A stretch of DNA of 15,461 bases. Origin: Acidobacteriota bacterium. GTDB lineage: Bacteria; Acidobacteriota; Blastocatellia; RBC074. Where the stretch lies: contig JAKEHZ010000261.1 in assembly GCA_022614735.1 (NCBI GenBank), positions 1 to 15,461 on the forward strand, given 5' to 3'. The notes under the pieces were generated by a model. It was not told where the DNA came from. It was given only the letters and a program-made list of their open reading frames with translations, and made no database searches. Shown here in pieces: positions 6,841-13,733 of this stretch. Made by a program: the position numbers and the translations under genes. Within the stretch, counting starts at the first letter, position 1; every line of letters begins with the position of its first letter.

Positions 6841-6889
6841 AGTCGTATTTGTTGAGCTGATAAATTGGAAAATCAGGAGAGAAGACGAA

Positions 6890-6962
6890 ACAGTTTTCAG
6901 TTTTCAGTTTTCAGTGAAGGCGAATTACCACTGAGAACTGAGAACTGAAAACTGAAAACTGT
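6890..6962. repeat. Second inverted pair of CAGTTTT heptad repeats
   Basis: The left arm 6890-6916 and right arm 6929-6962 are inverted arrays of the CAGTTTT heptamer. The right arm has one more unit than the left, and two of its units carry a T-to-C variant (CAGTTCT). The right end lies two bases beyond the TGA stop (6965-6967) of the Gfo/Idh/MocA gene. The unit and placement match the repeat at 5712-5776, but array lengths differ, as expected from replication slippage. Confidence 0.9.
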
Positions 6963-6964
6963 CC

Positions 6965-8317
6965 TCAGGTTCTCGGCATAACAGCTTTCAGTTCACGATC
7001 CCACGGAGCGCGATATTCCTTGACCAGCAACTTCGATGCATCGCGGTCGCCGGTGATCTCTTCTTTTGCATCATCCCATCGAACTGTGCGTCCGACTTTC
7101 AAAGCGATATTAGCGAGATGACAGGCCATTGAAGTCTTATGGCCGCTCTCAAGATCAGAGGCGGGCTGCTGGCGCGATTTGACGCAGTCAAGAAAATTGC
7201 GCACGTGCGGCTGGAATTGGTCACGGACCTGTTCATAGCCGTCTTTTTTCACGGCTGCGGTGCGCAGTTCAGGTGGCGCCGATACCCTGCGAGGCTCAGT
7301 GAAGCTCGGTATCTGATTCTCGGCAGGGATCAACGGATCGGGTATGATCTCGAACCCGCCCCGGTCGAGCCTGAGCGTGCCTTTCGTGCCGCAAAATTCC
7401 AGGCCGGGGCGCCGGTTCGCACTGATCTCATTGCACGACCAGTTCACGATGAATCCCGGGTAATCGAAGATAGACTCGAATACATCCGGTGTCTCACCCA
7501 AACCTTTGAGCGAATAGCGTCCGCCCATCGCAGCCACAGCGCGAGGCATAGCGTTCATCGCCCATTGCACAATATCAATGTTGTGGGAAAGCAGATTGGT
7601 CGTTTGACCGCCCGAATAATCCCAGAACCACCGGAAGTGATAGATGCAGCGATCCTTGTCGAAAGGCCGGTACGGCGCAGGTCCAACCCACATCCGCCAA
7701 TCTTCTTCAGAGAGCGACTCGACGCCGACCGGTTTGGTGAACCCCGGCATGATATTTCTGAAGCTTGCCATGCGTATGTTGCGAATCTCACCAAGCTGAC
7801 CATTGCGAATCAGCTCGACGCATTGTTTGTATTGCTCGCCGGAGCGCTGCTGCGTGCCGACCTGCACGACACGTTTGTAATGCCTGGCGGCATCAATCAT
7901 CCAGCGGCCTTCACGCGCGAAGAGCGTGAGCGGCTTTTCGACATAAACATCTTTGCCCGCGGCGCAGGCGAGGATTGTCATCAGTGCGTGCCAATGATCC
8001 GGTGTCGAGATAACCACTACATCAATGTCTTTACGGTCGAACATCCGGCGGAAGTCTTTGAAACCTTCAGACTTTTTGCCCGATTTTTCCGCAACTGTTG
8101 CGATGCCTTCGCGTAATCGCGGATCGTAAACTTCGCAGATCGCCGCAACCTCCACATCCTCTTGCGCCAGAAAATCAAGCAGGTGGCGCTTGCCAATGAG
8201 CCCGATGCCAATAAATCCGGCGCGAACTCGATCGTTGGAGCCCAGGATGTTTTGGTATGCTGCCGCGCTCAACAAACCCGCACTTGCAGATTTCAAGAAA
8301 CTACGTCGGTCATTCAT
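6965..8317 (-). CDS. Tat-exported Gfo/Idh/MocA-family oxidoreductase
   Basis: This 450-residue NAD(P)-binding oxidoreductase carries an N-terminal twin-arginine signal (MNDRRSFLKSASAG). The Rossmann motif GIGLIG is at residues 37-42. STPDHWHA is at 104-111, and the signature EKP with the catalytic lysine lies at 127-129 (DVYVEKPLT). GTQQRSG is at 154-160. D233 and H245 (WDYSGG...LLSHNIDI) fit the usual substrate-binding positions. The family oxidises or reduces hydroxyl groups of sugars and cyclitols, usually with tightly bound cofactor when exported. The ATG at 8317 has an ACCTCC complement (GGAGGT) at 8325-8330, a strong ribosome-binding site. It is first in the leftward run and divergent from the epimerase gene. 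With the TIM barrel and SDR it may form a sugar-oxidation pathway; 3-keto-sugar formation is known for relatives, but the substrate here is inferred only. Confidence 0.92.
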   Translation of the reverse strand: MNDRRSFLKSASAGLLSAAAYQNILGSNDRVRAGFIGIGLIGKRHLLDFLAQEDVEVAAICEVYDPRLREGIATVAEKSGKKSEGFKDFRRMFDRKDIDVVVISTPDHWHALMTILACAAGKDVYVEKPLTLFAREGRWMIDAARHYKRVVQVGTQQRSGEQYKQCVELIRNGQLGEIRNIRMASFRNIMPGFTKPVGVESLSEEDWRMWVGPAPYRPFDKDRCIYHFRWFWDYSGGQTTNLLSHNIDIVQWAMNAMPRAVAAMGGRYSLKGLGETPDVFESIFDYPGFIVNWSCNEISANRRPGLEFCGTKGTLRLDRGGFEIIPDPLIPAENQIPSFTEPRRVSAPPELRTAAVKKDGYEQVRDQFQPHVRNFLDCVKSRQQPASDLESGHKTSMACHLANIALKVGRTVRWDDAKEEITGDRDASKLLVKEYRAPWDRELKAVMPRT

Positions 8318-8552
8318 AAATTTAACCTCCGTTGATAGAAATCAAGGCCGAGTGAGGAACGCGCGGATTCTAAATCAAAACAGCGCACATTGGTATATTG
8401 CTCAATAATAATTATCTTGCCTATCATGGCAGCTTGCTGTAGGCTTCGCGCACCCCCGAAGAACCTAGTGGTTTATCCTGTCCCAATTCTGGTTCCTCTG
8501 ATTTAATAACGCGAATCTTATCTGAAATACTGTAGAAAGGAACGATTGTAAG
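8318..8552. promoter_or_regulatory. Divergent intergenic region
   Basis: These 235 bases separate the leftward Gfo/Idh/MocA gene from the rightward epimerase gene and must hold promoters for both directions. The stretch around 8391-8422 is A/T-rich. I could not place a convincing -35/-10 pair in either direction. AAAGGA at 8535-8540 is the likely, somewhat distant, ribosome-binding site for the epimerase. Confidence 0.45.
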
Positions 8553-9500
8553 GTGGGAGCACGAGATCTTTACCTGGTGACTGGTGGCGCCGGCTTCATC
8601 GGGTCGCATATTGTCGAGGCATTGGTGAGACGCGGCGAACGGGTGCGCGTGCTGGACAATCTGATAACCGGCAGACACGAGAACCTCGCTCACCTTATTC
8701 ACGAGATTGAATTCATCGAGGGTGACATCAGTGATTACGAGACAACGCGGAAGGCAATCGATGGTGTGAAGATCGTCTTTCACGAGGCTGCAATTCCTTC
8801 TGTGCCGCGTTCCGTCGACGAGCCCAAACTCAATCACGAAGCTAATATCAATGGGACTTTCACTGTCTTACTGGCAGCCCGTGATGCCGCTGTGCGTCGT
8901 CTTGTCTATGCCGCATCAAGCTCTGCTTATGGTGAAAGGGGAACAGGCGCGAAATTGGAAGACCAGCTCCCAAGCCCGCTCTCTCCCTATGCTGTTGCCA
9001 AGCTGGTCGGCGAATATTACTGCCAGGTCTTCACGCGCGTTTACGGGCTGGAGACAGTCGCGCTGAGATACTTTAATGTCTTCGGGCCGCGCCAGGATCC
9101 ATCTTCGCCTTATTCAGGCGTTATCTCGAAGTTCATCACCGCATTGCTGAGCGGACAATCGCCCGTAATCTTTGGCGACGGAGAACAATCACGCGATTTC
9201 ACCTACGTGGCCAATGTCGTCGACGCAAATTTGCGCGCGGCCGTGGAGCCAGGGGCGATCGGCCAGGTAATCAACCTTGGTCTCAATCAGCGGATCACAC
9301 TCAATCAAGTGCTGGCAGAATTGCAAAAGATCATCGGTACTGATCTCACACCTCGTTATGAATCTCCCCGGGTGGGAGACATTCGCCATTCGCTTGCCGA
9401 TATCACACGGGCTGAACGATTACTTGGATATAGACCATCTGTCGGTCTGACCGAAGGGTTGCGTTACACGGTCGAATGGTACCGTGAAAATCGGGGATGA
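8553..9500 (+). CDS. NAD-dependent nucleotide-sugar epimerase (WbpP/GalE-like)
   Basis: This 315-residue extended short-chain dehydrogenase is complete. TGGAGFIG binds NAD at residues 10-17 and D35 follows the second strand. The catalytic set is S122-S124 (ASSSAYG) and Y146-x3-K150 (SPYAVAK). The block HEAAIPSVPRSVDEP and the later RQDPSSPYSGVISKF resemble UDP-N-acetylglucosamine or UDP-glucose C4-epimerases of the WbpP group, which supply sugars for surface polysaccharide. A related activity such as uronate epimerase cannot be excluded. Translation appears to begin at GTG 8553, because in-frame alternatives would cut into the first beta strand. The stop at 9498-9500 is followed within four bases by a heptad repeat. 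No glycosyltransferase lies nearby, so the pathway is not defined by context. Confidence 0.88.
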   Translation: MGARDLYLVTGGAGFIGSHIVEALVRRGERVRVLDNLITGRHENLAHLIHEIEFIEGDISDYETTRKAIDGVKIVFHEAAIPSVPRSVDEPKLNHEANINGTFTVLLAARDAAVRRLVYAASSSAYGERGTGAKLEDQLPSPLSPYAVAKLVGEYYCQVFTRVYGLETVALRYFNVFGPRQDPSSPYSGVISKFITALLSGQSPVIFGDGEQSRDFTYVANVVDANLRAAVEPGAIGQVINLGLNQRITLNQVLAELQKIIGTDLTPRYESPRVGDIRHSLADITRAERLLGYRPSVGLTEGLRYTVEWYRENRG

Positions 9501-9503
9501 AAG

Positions 9504-9550
9504 ATTGCGGATTGCGGATTGCGGATTGCGGATTGCGGATTGCGGATTGC
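9504..9550. repeat. Tandem ATTGCGG heptad array
   Basis: Six perfect copies of ATTGCGG and a partial seventh (ATTGC) run from 9504 to 9550, starting three bases after the epimerase stop codon. A shorter, degenerate array in the opposite orientation lies at 9831-9865, and a palindromic element sits between them. It is a probable slippage-prone minisatellite. Confidence 0.95.
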
Positions 9551-9633
9551 AATATGCTTCGTAGAATATATATAGAACTGAAGCTGGTGCAAATAAAAGT
9601 CCGGTTGAATCCATAGGTTCGCATTATGAAGGA

Positions 9634-9741
9634 AATTCACCGCCGAGGCGCAGAGATCGCAGAGGAGACGCAGAGAGTTAACGGGAGCTCCAGTGATCTC
9701 TCTGCGCTTCCTCTGCGATCTCTGCGCCTCGGCGGTGAATT
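9634..9741. repeat. Palindromic CGCAGAG element, second copy of the 1538-1676 core
   Basis: Arms 9634-9677 and 9698-9741 pair over 42 of 44 positions around a 20-base spacer. The outer part reads TTCACCGCCGAGGCGCAGAG, a one-base variant of the core inside the 1463-1750 element, but the long outer arms found there are absent. The element lies between the epimerase and the TonB-like gene. Its translation produces the misleading HRRGAEIAEETQR and LRSLRLGGEF peptides upstream of the true TonB-like start. Confidence 0.9.
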
Positions 9742-9820
9742 CGCTTTCTCGACAAGCCTGCTTTTATTGATAACAAACAACTTTAATTTGCACAGCCTTC
9801 GTATAACTCGAGGTTTAGTT

Positions 9821-10846
9821 ATGGATAAATCCGCAATCCATAATCCGCAATCCGCAACCCGCAGGTTCAGATTGGCATTCGTAACCATCTTTATCGGGGC
9901 TCTCTATTTTATTACGCCGGGCGTTGCAAAGGGCGGCGTGCAGCAGCAGCGCGCGACTTTCGGTCCCGTCGTGAGTGCCTATCTGACCGGGCTGACTGAA
10001 GAATTAAACGAACTTGAGTATCAATTGAGGCATCGTGAGATGAGCCGCTCCGATCATGATCGAGCGAAACAGCGATTGATTATCCTCAAGCGTTACGTCG
10101 AGCGTCTTGCCGCGCAGAGCAAGGAAGATCTGGTGCCGGAGCTTCAGATCCTGGTTGAGGGTGAGCTGGGAACGCTCGGATTAAATCCCAAACCAAACCC
10201 GGGTGAATTACAGGTTGGCGAGCTGCTCGATAGCCAGTGGAAATTCCTCGGCATCGAACGCGGCCGTACCCGCTTTTTCGTCTTTCAGAGAATTCCACAG
10301 CAGGAAGGAATTTCTGCCGGTAATGTGATGTCCGAGCGCAGGTCCGCCAGAAAAATTGATCCGCAAGAGGTGATTGAGACAATAGTTGTTCGGGACCGGC
10401 CATCTCCACCACCACAGGAACCTCAGTCAAACACTCGATCGAACAGTACTCCTGCAGGGGCTGAGGGGGAGAAGTCATTAACCGCAGAGCCGGTCAAAGA
10501 AGCAGTACGACAGCCACAAGTGCAACCGCCGCGGATCTTGCATGTCTACCTGCCACAATACACCGATAAAGCTCGAAATAACGGTATCGAGGGAAATCTG
10601 ATCCTGCGCGCATTATTTCAGAGCGATGGCAGAGTCAAGGATGTGAAGGTGGAGAAAGCCCTAGGATATGGCCTCGATCAGCGGGCGATTGAATCAGTCA
10701 AGAAAATCGGATTTTTCCCGGCGCAAGCCGAGGGAAAATCGGCCGATGTTCATGTACAGATAATCTACAATTTTAAAAACGGGAAAGTCACTTTCGATCT
10801 CAATCTGACAGAAGCAGGTGCATCGGCGCAGGGGGTTAGGCCCTGA
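9821..10846 (+). CDS. TonB C-terminal-domain energy-transducer-like protein
   Basis: This 341-residue protein has a basic stretch and a hydrophobic segment at about residues 14-36 (RRFRLAFVTIFIGALYF...) acting as signal or membrane anchor. A helical charged region (about 55-115) and a Pro/Ser/Gln-rich linker (about 190-238) follow. A TonB C-terminal domain spans about 239-318 (YLPQYTDKARNNGIEGNLILRA, then DQRAIESVKKIGFFPA). Such domains act in the periplasm, coupling inner-membrane energy to outer-membrane receptors or simply binding envelope partners. The ATG at 9821 has GAGG at 9810-9813. The frame is open to 9626, but that extension is read from a palindromic repeat and has no ribosome-binding site. 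Residues 4-13 come from the CCGCAAT repeat. Its stop lies 14 bases before the metallophosphoesterase start, so the two are probably co-transcribed. Confidence 0.82.
   Translation: MDKSAIHNPQSATRRFRLAFVTIFIGALYFITPGVAKGGVQQQRATFGPVVSAYLTGLTEELNELEYQLRHREMSRSDHDRAKQRLIILKRYVERLAAQSKEDLVPELQILVEGELGTLGLNPKPNPGELQVGELLDSQWKFLGIERGRTRFFVFQRIPQQEGISAGNVMSERRSARKIDPQEVIETIVVRDRPSPPPQEPQSNTRSNSTPAGAEGEKSLTAEPVKEAVRQPQVQPPRILHVYLPQYTDKARNNGIEGNLILRALFQSDGRVKDVKVEKALGYGLDQRAIESVKKIGFFPAQAEGKSADVHVQIIYNFKNGKVTFDLNLTEAGASAQGVRP
9831..9865. repeat. Degenerate CCGCAAT heptad array inside a coding start
   Basis: Successive heptads CCGCAAT, CCATAAT, CCGCAAT, CCGCAAC and CCGCAGG form the reverse complement of the array at 9504-9550. 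They lie in the first codons of the TonB-like gene, after its ATG, and encode residues within IHNPQSATR. A repeat has therefore invaded, or been recruited into, the N-terminal coding region ahead of the signal segment. Confidence 0.8.
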
Positions 10847-10860
10847 AGCCGGCATCGGAG

Positions 10861-11763
10861 ATGCTGGAGGGTATGCCGAATAGTCTTTATGCTGGATTGA
10901 AGCAGAACCTGTTGCGCCCCCCGCGGCAGTGGACGAGGCGTGAGGTGATCAAACTTTCTGCTGCATCGATGGCAACGATCGGTTTGGGGTGTTTGGGTTA
11001 CGGGTCTGCGGTGCGGAAAAATGTTGAGATTTCGCGTGTCGAAGTGAGGATTACAAATCTTCCCGCTGAATTTAACGGGCTGACTATTGCTCAGATGAGC
11101 GATATTCATCACGGGCCATATACGGGGCTCGATTACATCAGCCATTGTGTCGAGATCGTGAACGGGATGAATGCCGATATAGTCGCTCTTACTGGTGACT
11201 TCACTTTTGGAGGAAGACGTTACCTGGAGCCTTGCGCTGAAGTTTTAAAAGGTCTCAAAGCCCGTGTCGGTCTCTATGCCGTGTTGGGTAACCACGATTA
11301 TTATGTCGGAGCGGGACATGTGGCGCGCGCTCTGAAGAATGCCGGATGCGATATGCTCGTGGATGCGCAGGATCGCCTCGAATACCATGGGGCGAGGTTG
11401 TGGTTGCTGGGTGTTGATGATCTGCTATACGGTTACACCGACGTCAATCGCTTAATGCGTGATCTGCCACAGGACGAACCCAGAATCGTGCTTTCACATA
11501 ATCCTGACTTCATCGAGGAGTTCGCGGTAAAGAGAAAACAGATCGACCTCATGATCTCCGGTCACACTCACGGTGGTCAGATTCGTCTACCGCTCATCGG
11601 CGCACCGCAGATTTCGTCAGATTACGGTCAGCGTTATGCTATCGGGTTAAACCATAAAGGCCCGATGCAGGTCTACACATCGCGCGGCATCGGGACGATA
11701 CTATTACCCACGAGATTTGACTGCCCACCTGAGATAGTGTTGTTTACGTTGCGGCAGGCTTAA
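10861..11763 (+). CDS. Tat-type calcineurin-like metallophosphoesterase (YkuE/YaeI-like)
   Basis: This 300-residue metallophosphoesterase shows every metal-binding block in order: SDIHHG with D81 and H83, GD at 112-113, GNHD at 143-146, SHNPD with H213, and SGHTHGG with H235 and H237. The N-terminus holds WTRREVIKLSAASMATIGLG, a twin-arginine-type signal followed by a hydrophobic stretch (about 34-50), so the enzyme probably acts outside the cytoplasmic membrane or anchored to it. Relatives such as YkuE and YaeI hydrolyse phosphoester or pyrophosphate bonds, in some cases in lipid A precursors; the substrate here is unknown. The ATG at 10861 or 10873 may be used; both have purine-rich sequence close upstream but imperfect spacing. 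It follows the TonB-like gene by 14 bases. Confidence 0.87.
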   Translation: MLEGMPNSLYAGLKQNLLRPPRQWTRREVIKLSAASMATIGLGCLGYGSAVRKNVEISRVEVRITNLPAEFNGLTIAQMSDIHHGPYTGLDYISHCVEIVNGMNADIVALTGDFTFGGRRYLEPCAEVLKGLKARVGLYAVLGNHDYYVGAGHVARALKNAGCDMLVDAQDRLEYHGARLWLLGVDDLLYGYTDVNRLMRDLPQDEPRIVLSHNPDFIEEFAVKRKQIDLMISGHTHGGQIRLPLIGAPQISSDYGQRYAIGLNHKGPMQVYTSRGIGTILLPTRFDCPPEIVLFTLRQA

Positions 11764-11786
11764 TTGCCCGGATGAATAATATGGGG

Positions 11787-11816
11787 TCTACTCACCCGCT
11801 AACGCGGCTGAGTAGA
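11787..11816. repeat. Hairpin between metallophosphoesterase and XdhC genes
   Basis: TCTACTCA (11787-11794) pairs with TGAGTAGA (11809-11816). Inside, CCGC (11796-11799) pairs with GCGG (11804-11807) around TAAC, with one C-C mismatch between the stems. It lies 23 bases after the metallophosphoesterase stop and six bases before the XdhC start. There is no U-run after it. It may be a dispersed repeat or may reduce read-through or translation. Confidence 0.65.
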
Positions 11817-11822
11817 TAGAAT

Positions 11823-12158
11823 ATGAGTCTACTAACACAAAGCGAAGTTTACGCGGAGATCACGAAAGCTCAATCTGAAGGCCGCCGGATTGCGGTGGCG
11901 ACAATCGTCACTACTTCCGGCTCGACACCCCAGCGGACAGGGGCCAAGCTATTGGTGTTCGAGGATGGGAAGATGATGGGAACTGTCGGTGGCGGCTGTG
12001 TTGAAGCTGATGTATGGACTGAGGCGCGGGATGCATTAACTGAAAACAGACCGCGTCTTTGTCGCTTCACATTGCGCGATGCGCCGGATGTACCACCGGA
12101 TGAGGAAGGAATGATCTGCGGCGGCGATATGGAAGTGTTCATCGAGGTGTGGAGTTGA
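11823..12158 (+). CDS. XdhC/CoxI-family protein, N-terminal-domain type
   Basis: This 111-residue protein corresponds to the XdhC_CoxI domain alone. It contains GSTPQRTGAKLLV (33-45), the invariant GGGCVE (56-61) and the C-terminal MICGGDMEVFIE (97-108), including C59 and C99. XdhC proteins bind and deliver sulfurated molybdenum cofactor to xanthine dehydrogenase and CO-dehydrogenase-type enzymes in the cytoplasm. The Rossmann half is missing from this gene but is carried by the next one, whose ATG follows this stop after one base with GGAG as ribosome-binding site. The pair is therefore a translationally coupled split XdhC. No good Shine-Dalgarno precedes 11823. No molybdoenzyme gene is in view. 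Confidence 0.87.
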   Translation: MSLLTQSEVYAEITKAQSEGRRIAVATIVTTSGSTPQRTGAKLLVFEDGKMMGTVGGGCVEADVWTEARDALTENRPRLCRFTLRDAPDVPPDEEGMICGGDMEVFIEVWS

Positions 12159-12159
12159 T

Positions 12160-13020
12160 ATGCTAACAGCAGCGGAGATTTCATCATCGCTCAAACGCTC
12201 TCTGGAAGAAGGGCGTTCTTTAGCCATTGTTTCGCTGCTGGAGCGGGACGGAAAGCCGGGTTTACCGACTGCACGGTTGCTCGTCGAAGAAGGGGGCAGG
12301 ATGATCGGCGGGACACTCGGCGACCGGGCGTTGGATGAAATTGCGGTGCGTCACGCAATTGGGCTTTTTGCTGATGAAAAGGAGGAGATCAGCGTCGCGA
12401 AATGCAAGGAACTGTTGGCGCGGTTTGTAAACGATGGTGAGGACGCATTTGATGGAGATGAAATCAGTGCTTACAGCGACGCTCGCTTACTCTTTGAGGT
12501 CTCACGACCGCCGCTCGAACTGATCGTCTGCGGGGGAGGGCACGTTGGCCAGGCAGTTGCCAGAGCCGCGCGGTTTCTGGGTTTCAATGTGACGGTGATT
12601 GATGACCGCGCGGACTTCGCCTCACGCGAAAAATTTCCCGATCACGCTATTCGGTTGATCGCTGATGATTTCATTGAGGGTCTTCGTTCGCTCAAGATAA
12701 CACCGGCCTGTCATCTGGTCATCGTCACGCGTGGGCACAGGCACGACGAGATCTGTCTTCGTGAAGTGATCGACAAGCCCGCGCGTTACATCGGAATGAT
12801 CGGCAGTCGACGACGGGCGACGACGATCCGTGAGCATCTGCGTCGCGAAGGGATTGGAGCAGATTTATTACGCCGTGTTCACGCGCCGATCGGTTTGGAT
12901 ATCGGGGCGCAGACTCCTGAAGAGATTGGGCTGGCAATCCTCGCTGAGATTGTGCTCTCACGTCGAGGCGGTACGGGAAGACCGAAGAGCGATGAAGGGC
13001 CGATGGCTCGTGCACGCTGA
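12160..13020 (+). CDS. XdhC-family protein with Rossmann C-terminal domain
   Basis: This 286-residue protein has two halves. Residues 1-115 resemble the XdhC_CoxI domain, but the expected GGGC is replaced by GTLGDRALDE, so this half looks degenerate. Residues 118-275 form the XdhC Rossmann domain with GGGHVG (125-130), VIDDR (146-150), VTRGHRHDE, YIGMIGSRRR and the terminal IGAQTPEEIGLAILAEIV. Both neighbours probably act together in maturation of a molybdenum hydroxylase. The start is fixed by GGAG ending the preceding gene and by the one-base spacing. A possible Mo-hydroxylase partner must lie outside the window. Confidence 0.87.
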   Translation: MLTAAEISSSLKRSLEEGRSLAIVSLLERDGKPGLPTARLLVEEGGRMIGGTLGDRALDEIAVRHAIGLFADEKEEISVAKCKELLARFVNDGEDAFDGDEISAYSDARLLFEVSRPPLELIVCGGGHVGQAVARAARFLGFNVTVIDDRADFASREKFPDHAIRLIADDFIEGLRSLKITPACHLVIVTRGHRHDEICLREVIDKPARYIGMIGSRRRATTIREHLRREGIGADLLRRVHAPIGLDIGAQTPEEIGLAILAEIVLSRRGGTGRPKSDEGPMARAR

Positions 13021-13288
13021 CTGTGGATTTGAAAGAAAGAGAGAGAGAGCGAGGAAGCGGTCTGTAACCGGAAAAGTCTTTATTGCAAAAGCCCTGTATT
13101 TAAGCCATTTCCAGACGTTGATGGTTAATTCAACTGGCAACGAACTAAGGTTTCGGTTAGTATTATTGAGGTTCACCTCACTTAGTCGAGTGGTTGGGTT
13201 GTATCAATAAAAAGAAGAACAAAAAGATTTGTTTGGATAAAAAGACAAACAAACAAAAAAATTGAAAGAGAGAGAGGCGATTCGGGAA
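13021..13288 (+). promoter_or_regulatory. A-rich leader of hfq with seven A-R-N triplets
   Basis: These 268 bases lie between the second XdhC gene and hfq. A (GA)n-type stretch at about 13030-13052 recurs at 13263-13275. A small hairpin, TGAGG/CCTCA, is at 13167-13180. From 13206 to 13226 the sequence reads as seven consecutive A-purine-N triplets (AAT AAA AAG AAG AAC AAA AAG), and the following 60 bases stay A-rich. A-R-N repeats are what the distal face of Hfq binds, so self-regulation of hfq mRNA is plausible. The promoter was not located with confidence. Confidence 0.5.
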
Positions 13289-13642
13289 ATGGACAACAAT
13301 ACACAAAACTCCCAAAACGTACAAGATGGTTTTCTGAATAATCTGCGCAAGGACCGAGTCAATGTAACGATCTATTTGATGGGGGGTGTCAAACTCACGG
13401 GAAAGATCCGCAGCTTTGATAAGTTCTCTCTTGTGCTTGAGTCAGGCAACCTGGAGCAGTTGATCTTCAAACACGCGATTTCAACTATCTCCGTGCCACG
13501 CGGAAGCTATCATCATACGCGACCGGAGAGTCATCAACAGCAGCAACAGCCGTCGCAATCTACGCCGTCTGCGCCCGCAGCGCCATCAACACCGACTTCA
13601 TCTATAGGAGGTGGGTCTTCATCGGCAATTTCGGGAAGCTAG
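13289..13642 (+). CDS. hfq: RNA-binding protein Hfq
   Basis: This 117-residue Sm-like RNA chaperone forms hexamers that pair small RNAs with mRNAs. The Sm core spans about residues 11-70: VQDGFLNNLRKDRVNVTIYL, GVKLTGKIRSFDKFSLVL and the Sm2 motif FKHAIST (60-66). Q12-D13 and K61-H62 match the uridine-binding proximal site, with Phe in place of the E. coli Tyr55. The tail (about 71-117) is low-complexity, with QQQQQ and a Ser/Pro/Ala-rich stretch ending in SGS; a disordered tail is also typical of other Hfq proteins. ATG 13289 gives the usual short N-terminus; a TTG at 13262 in frame is less likely. It is upstream of tmk and holB, unlike the miaA-hfq order of enterobacteria. Confidence 0.93.
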   Translation: MDNNTQNSQNVQDGFLNNLRKDRVNVTIYLMGGVKLTGKIRSFDKFSLVLESGNLEQLIFKHAISTISVPRGSYHHTRPESHQQQQQPSQSTPSAPAAPSTPTSSIGGGSSSAISGS

Positions 13643-13679
13643 GCAGACGATCGGAACAAAACCGTCAGAACAAAATCCG

Positions 13680-13718
13680 AGAGCTTCAGTCAGTTTAATA
13701 TGGTCTGGCTGAAGCTCT
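13680..13718 (+). terminator. Stem-loop between hfq and tmk
   Basis: Arms 13680-13693 (AGAGCTTCAGTCAG) and 13705-13718 pair over 14 positions with one G-U pair, around an 11-base loop. It begins 37 bases after the hfq stop and ends 15 bases before the tmk ATG. The following TTGTTATGTGTG is only weakly U-rich, so it is a partial terminator or attenuator candidate rather than a clear intrinsic terminator. Confidence 0.55.
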
Positions 13719-13733
13719 TGTTATGTGTGCTTC

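Noticed and set aside
7139..8116. Rightward open frame of 325 codons
   Set aside because: It is antisense to the well-supported Gfo/Idh/MocA gene, which has all family motifs; no recognisable domain in the antisense frame.
9504..9550. CRISPR array suggested by regular repeats
   Set aside because: Units are seven bases and contiguous, with no spacers and no cas genes nearby.
9626..9820. 65-residue N-terminal extension of the TonB-like protein
   Set aside because: It is translated from a palindromic repeat and lacks an RBS; ATG 9821 has GAGG seven bases upstream and leads into the signal segment.
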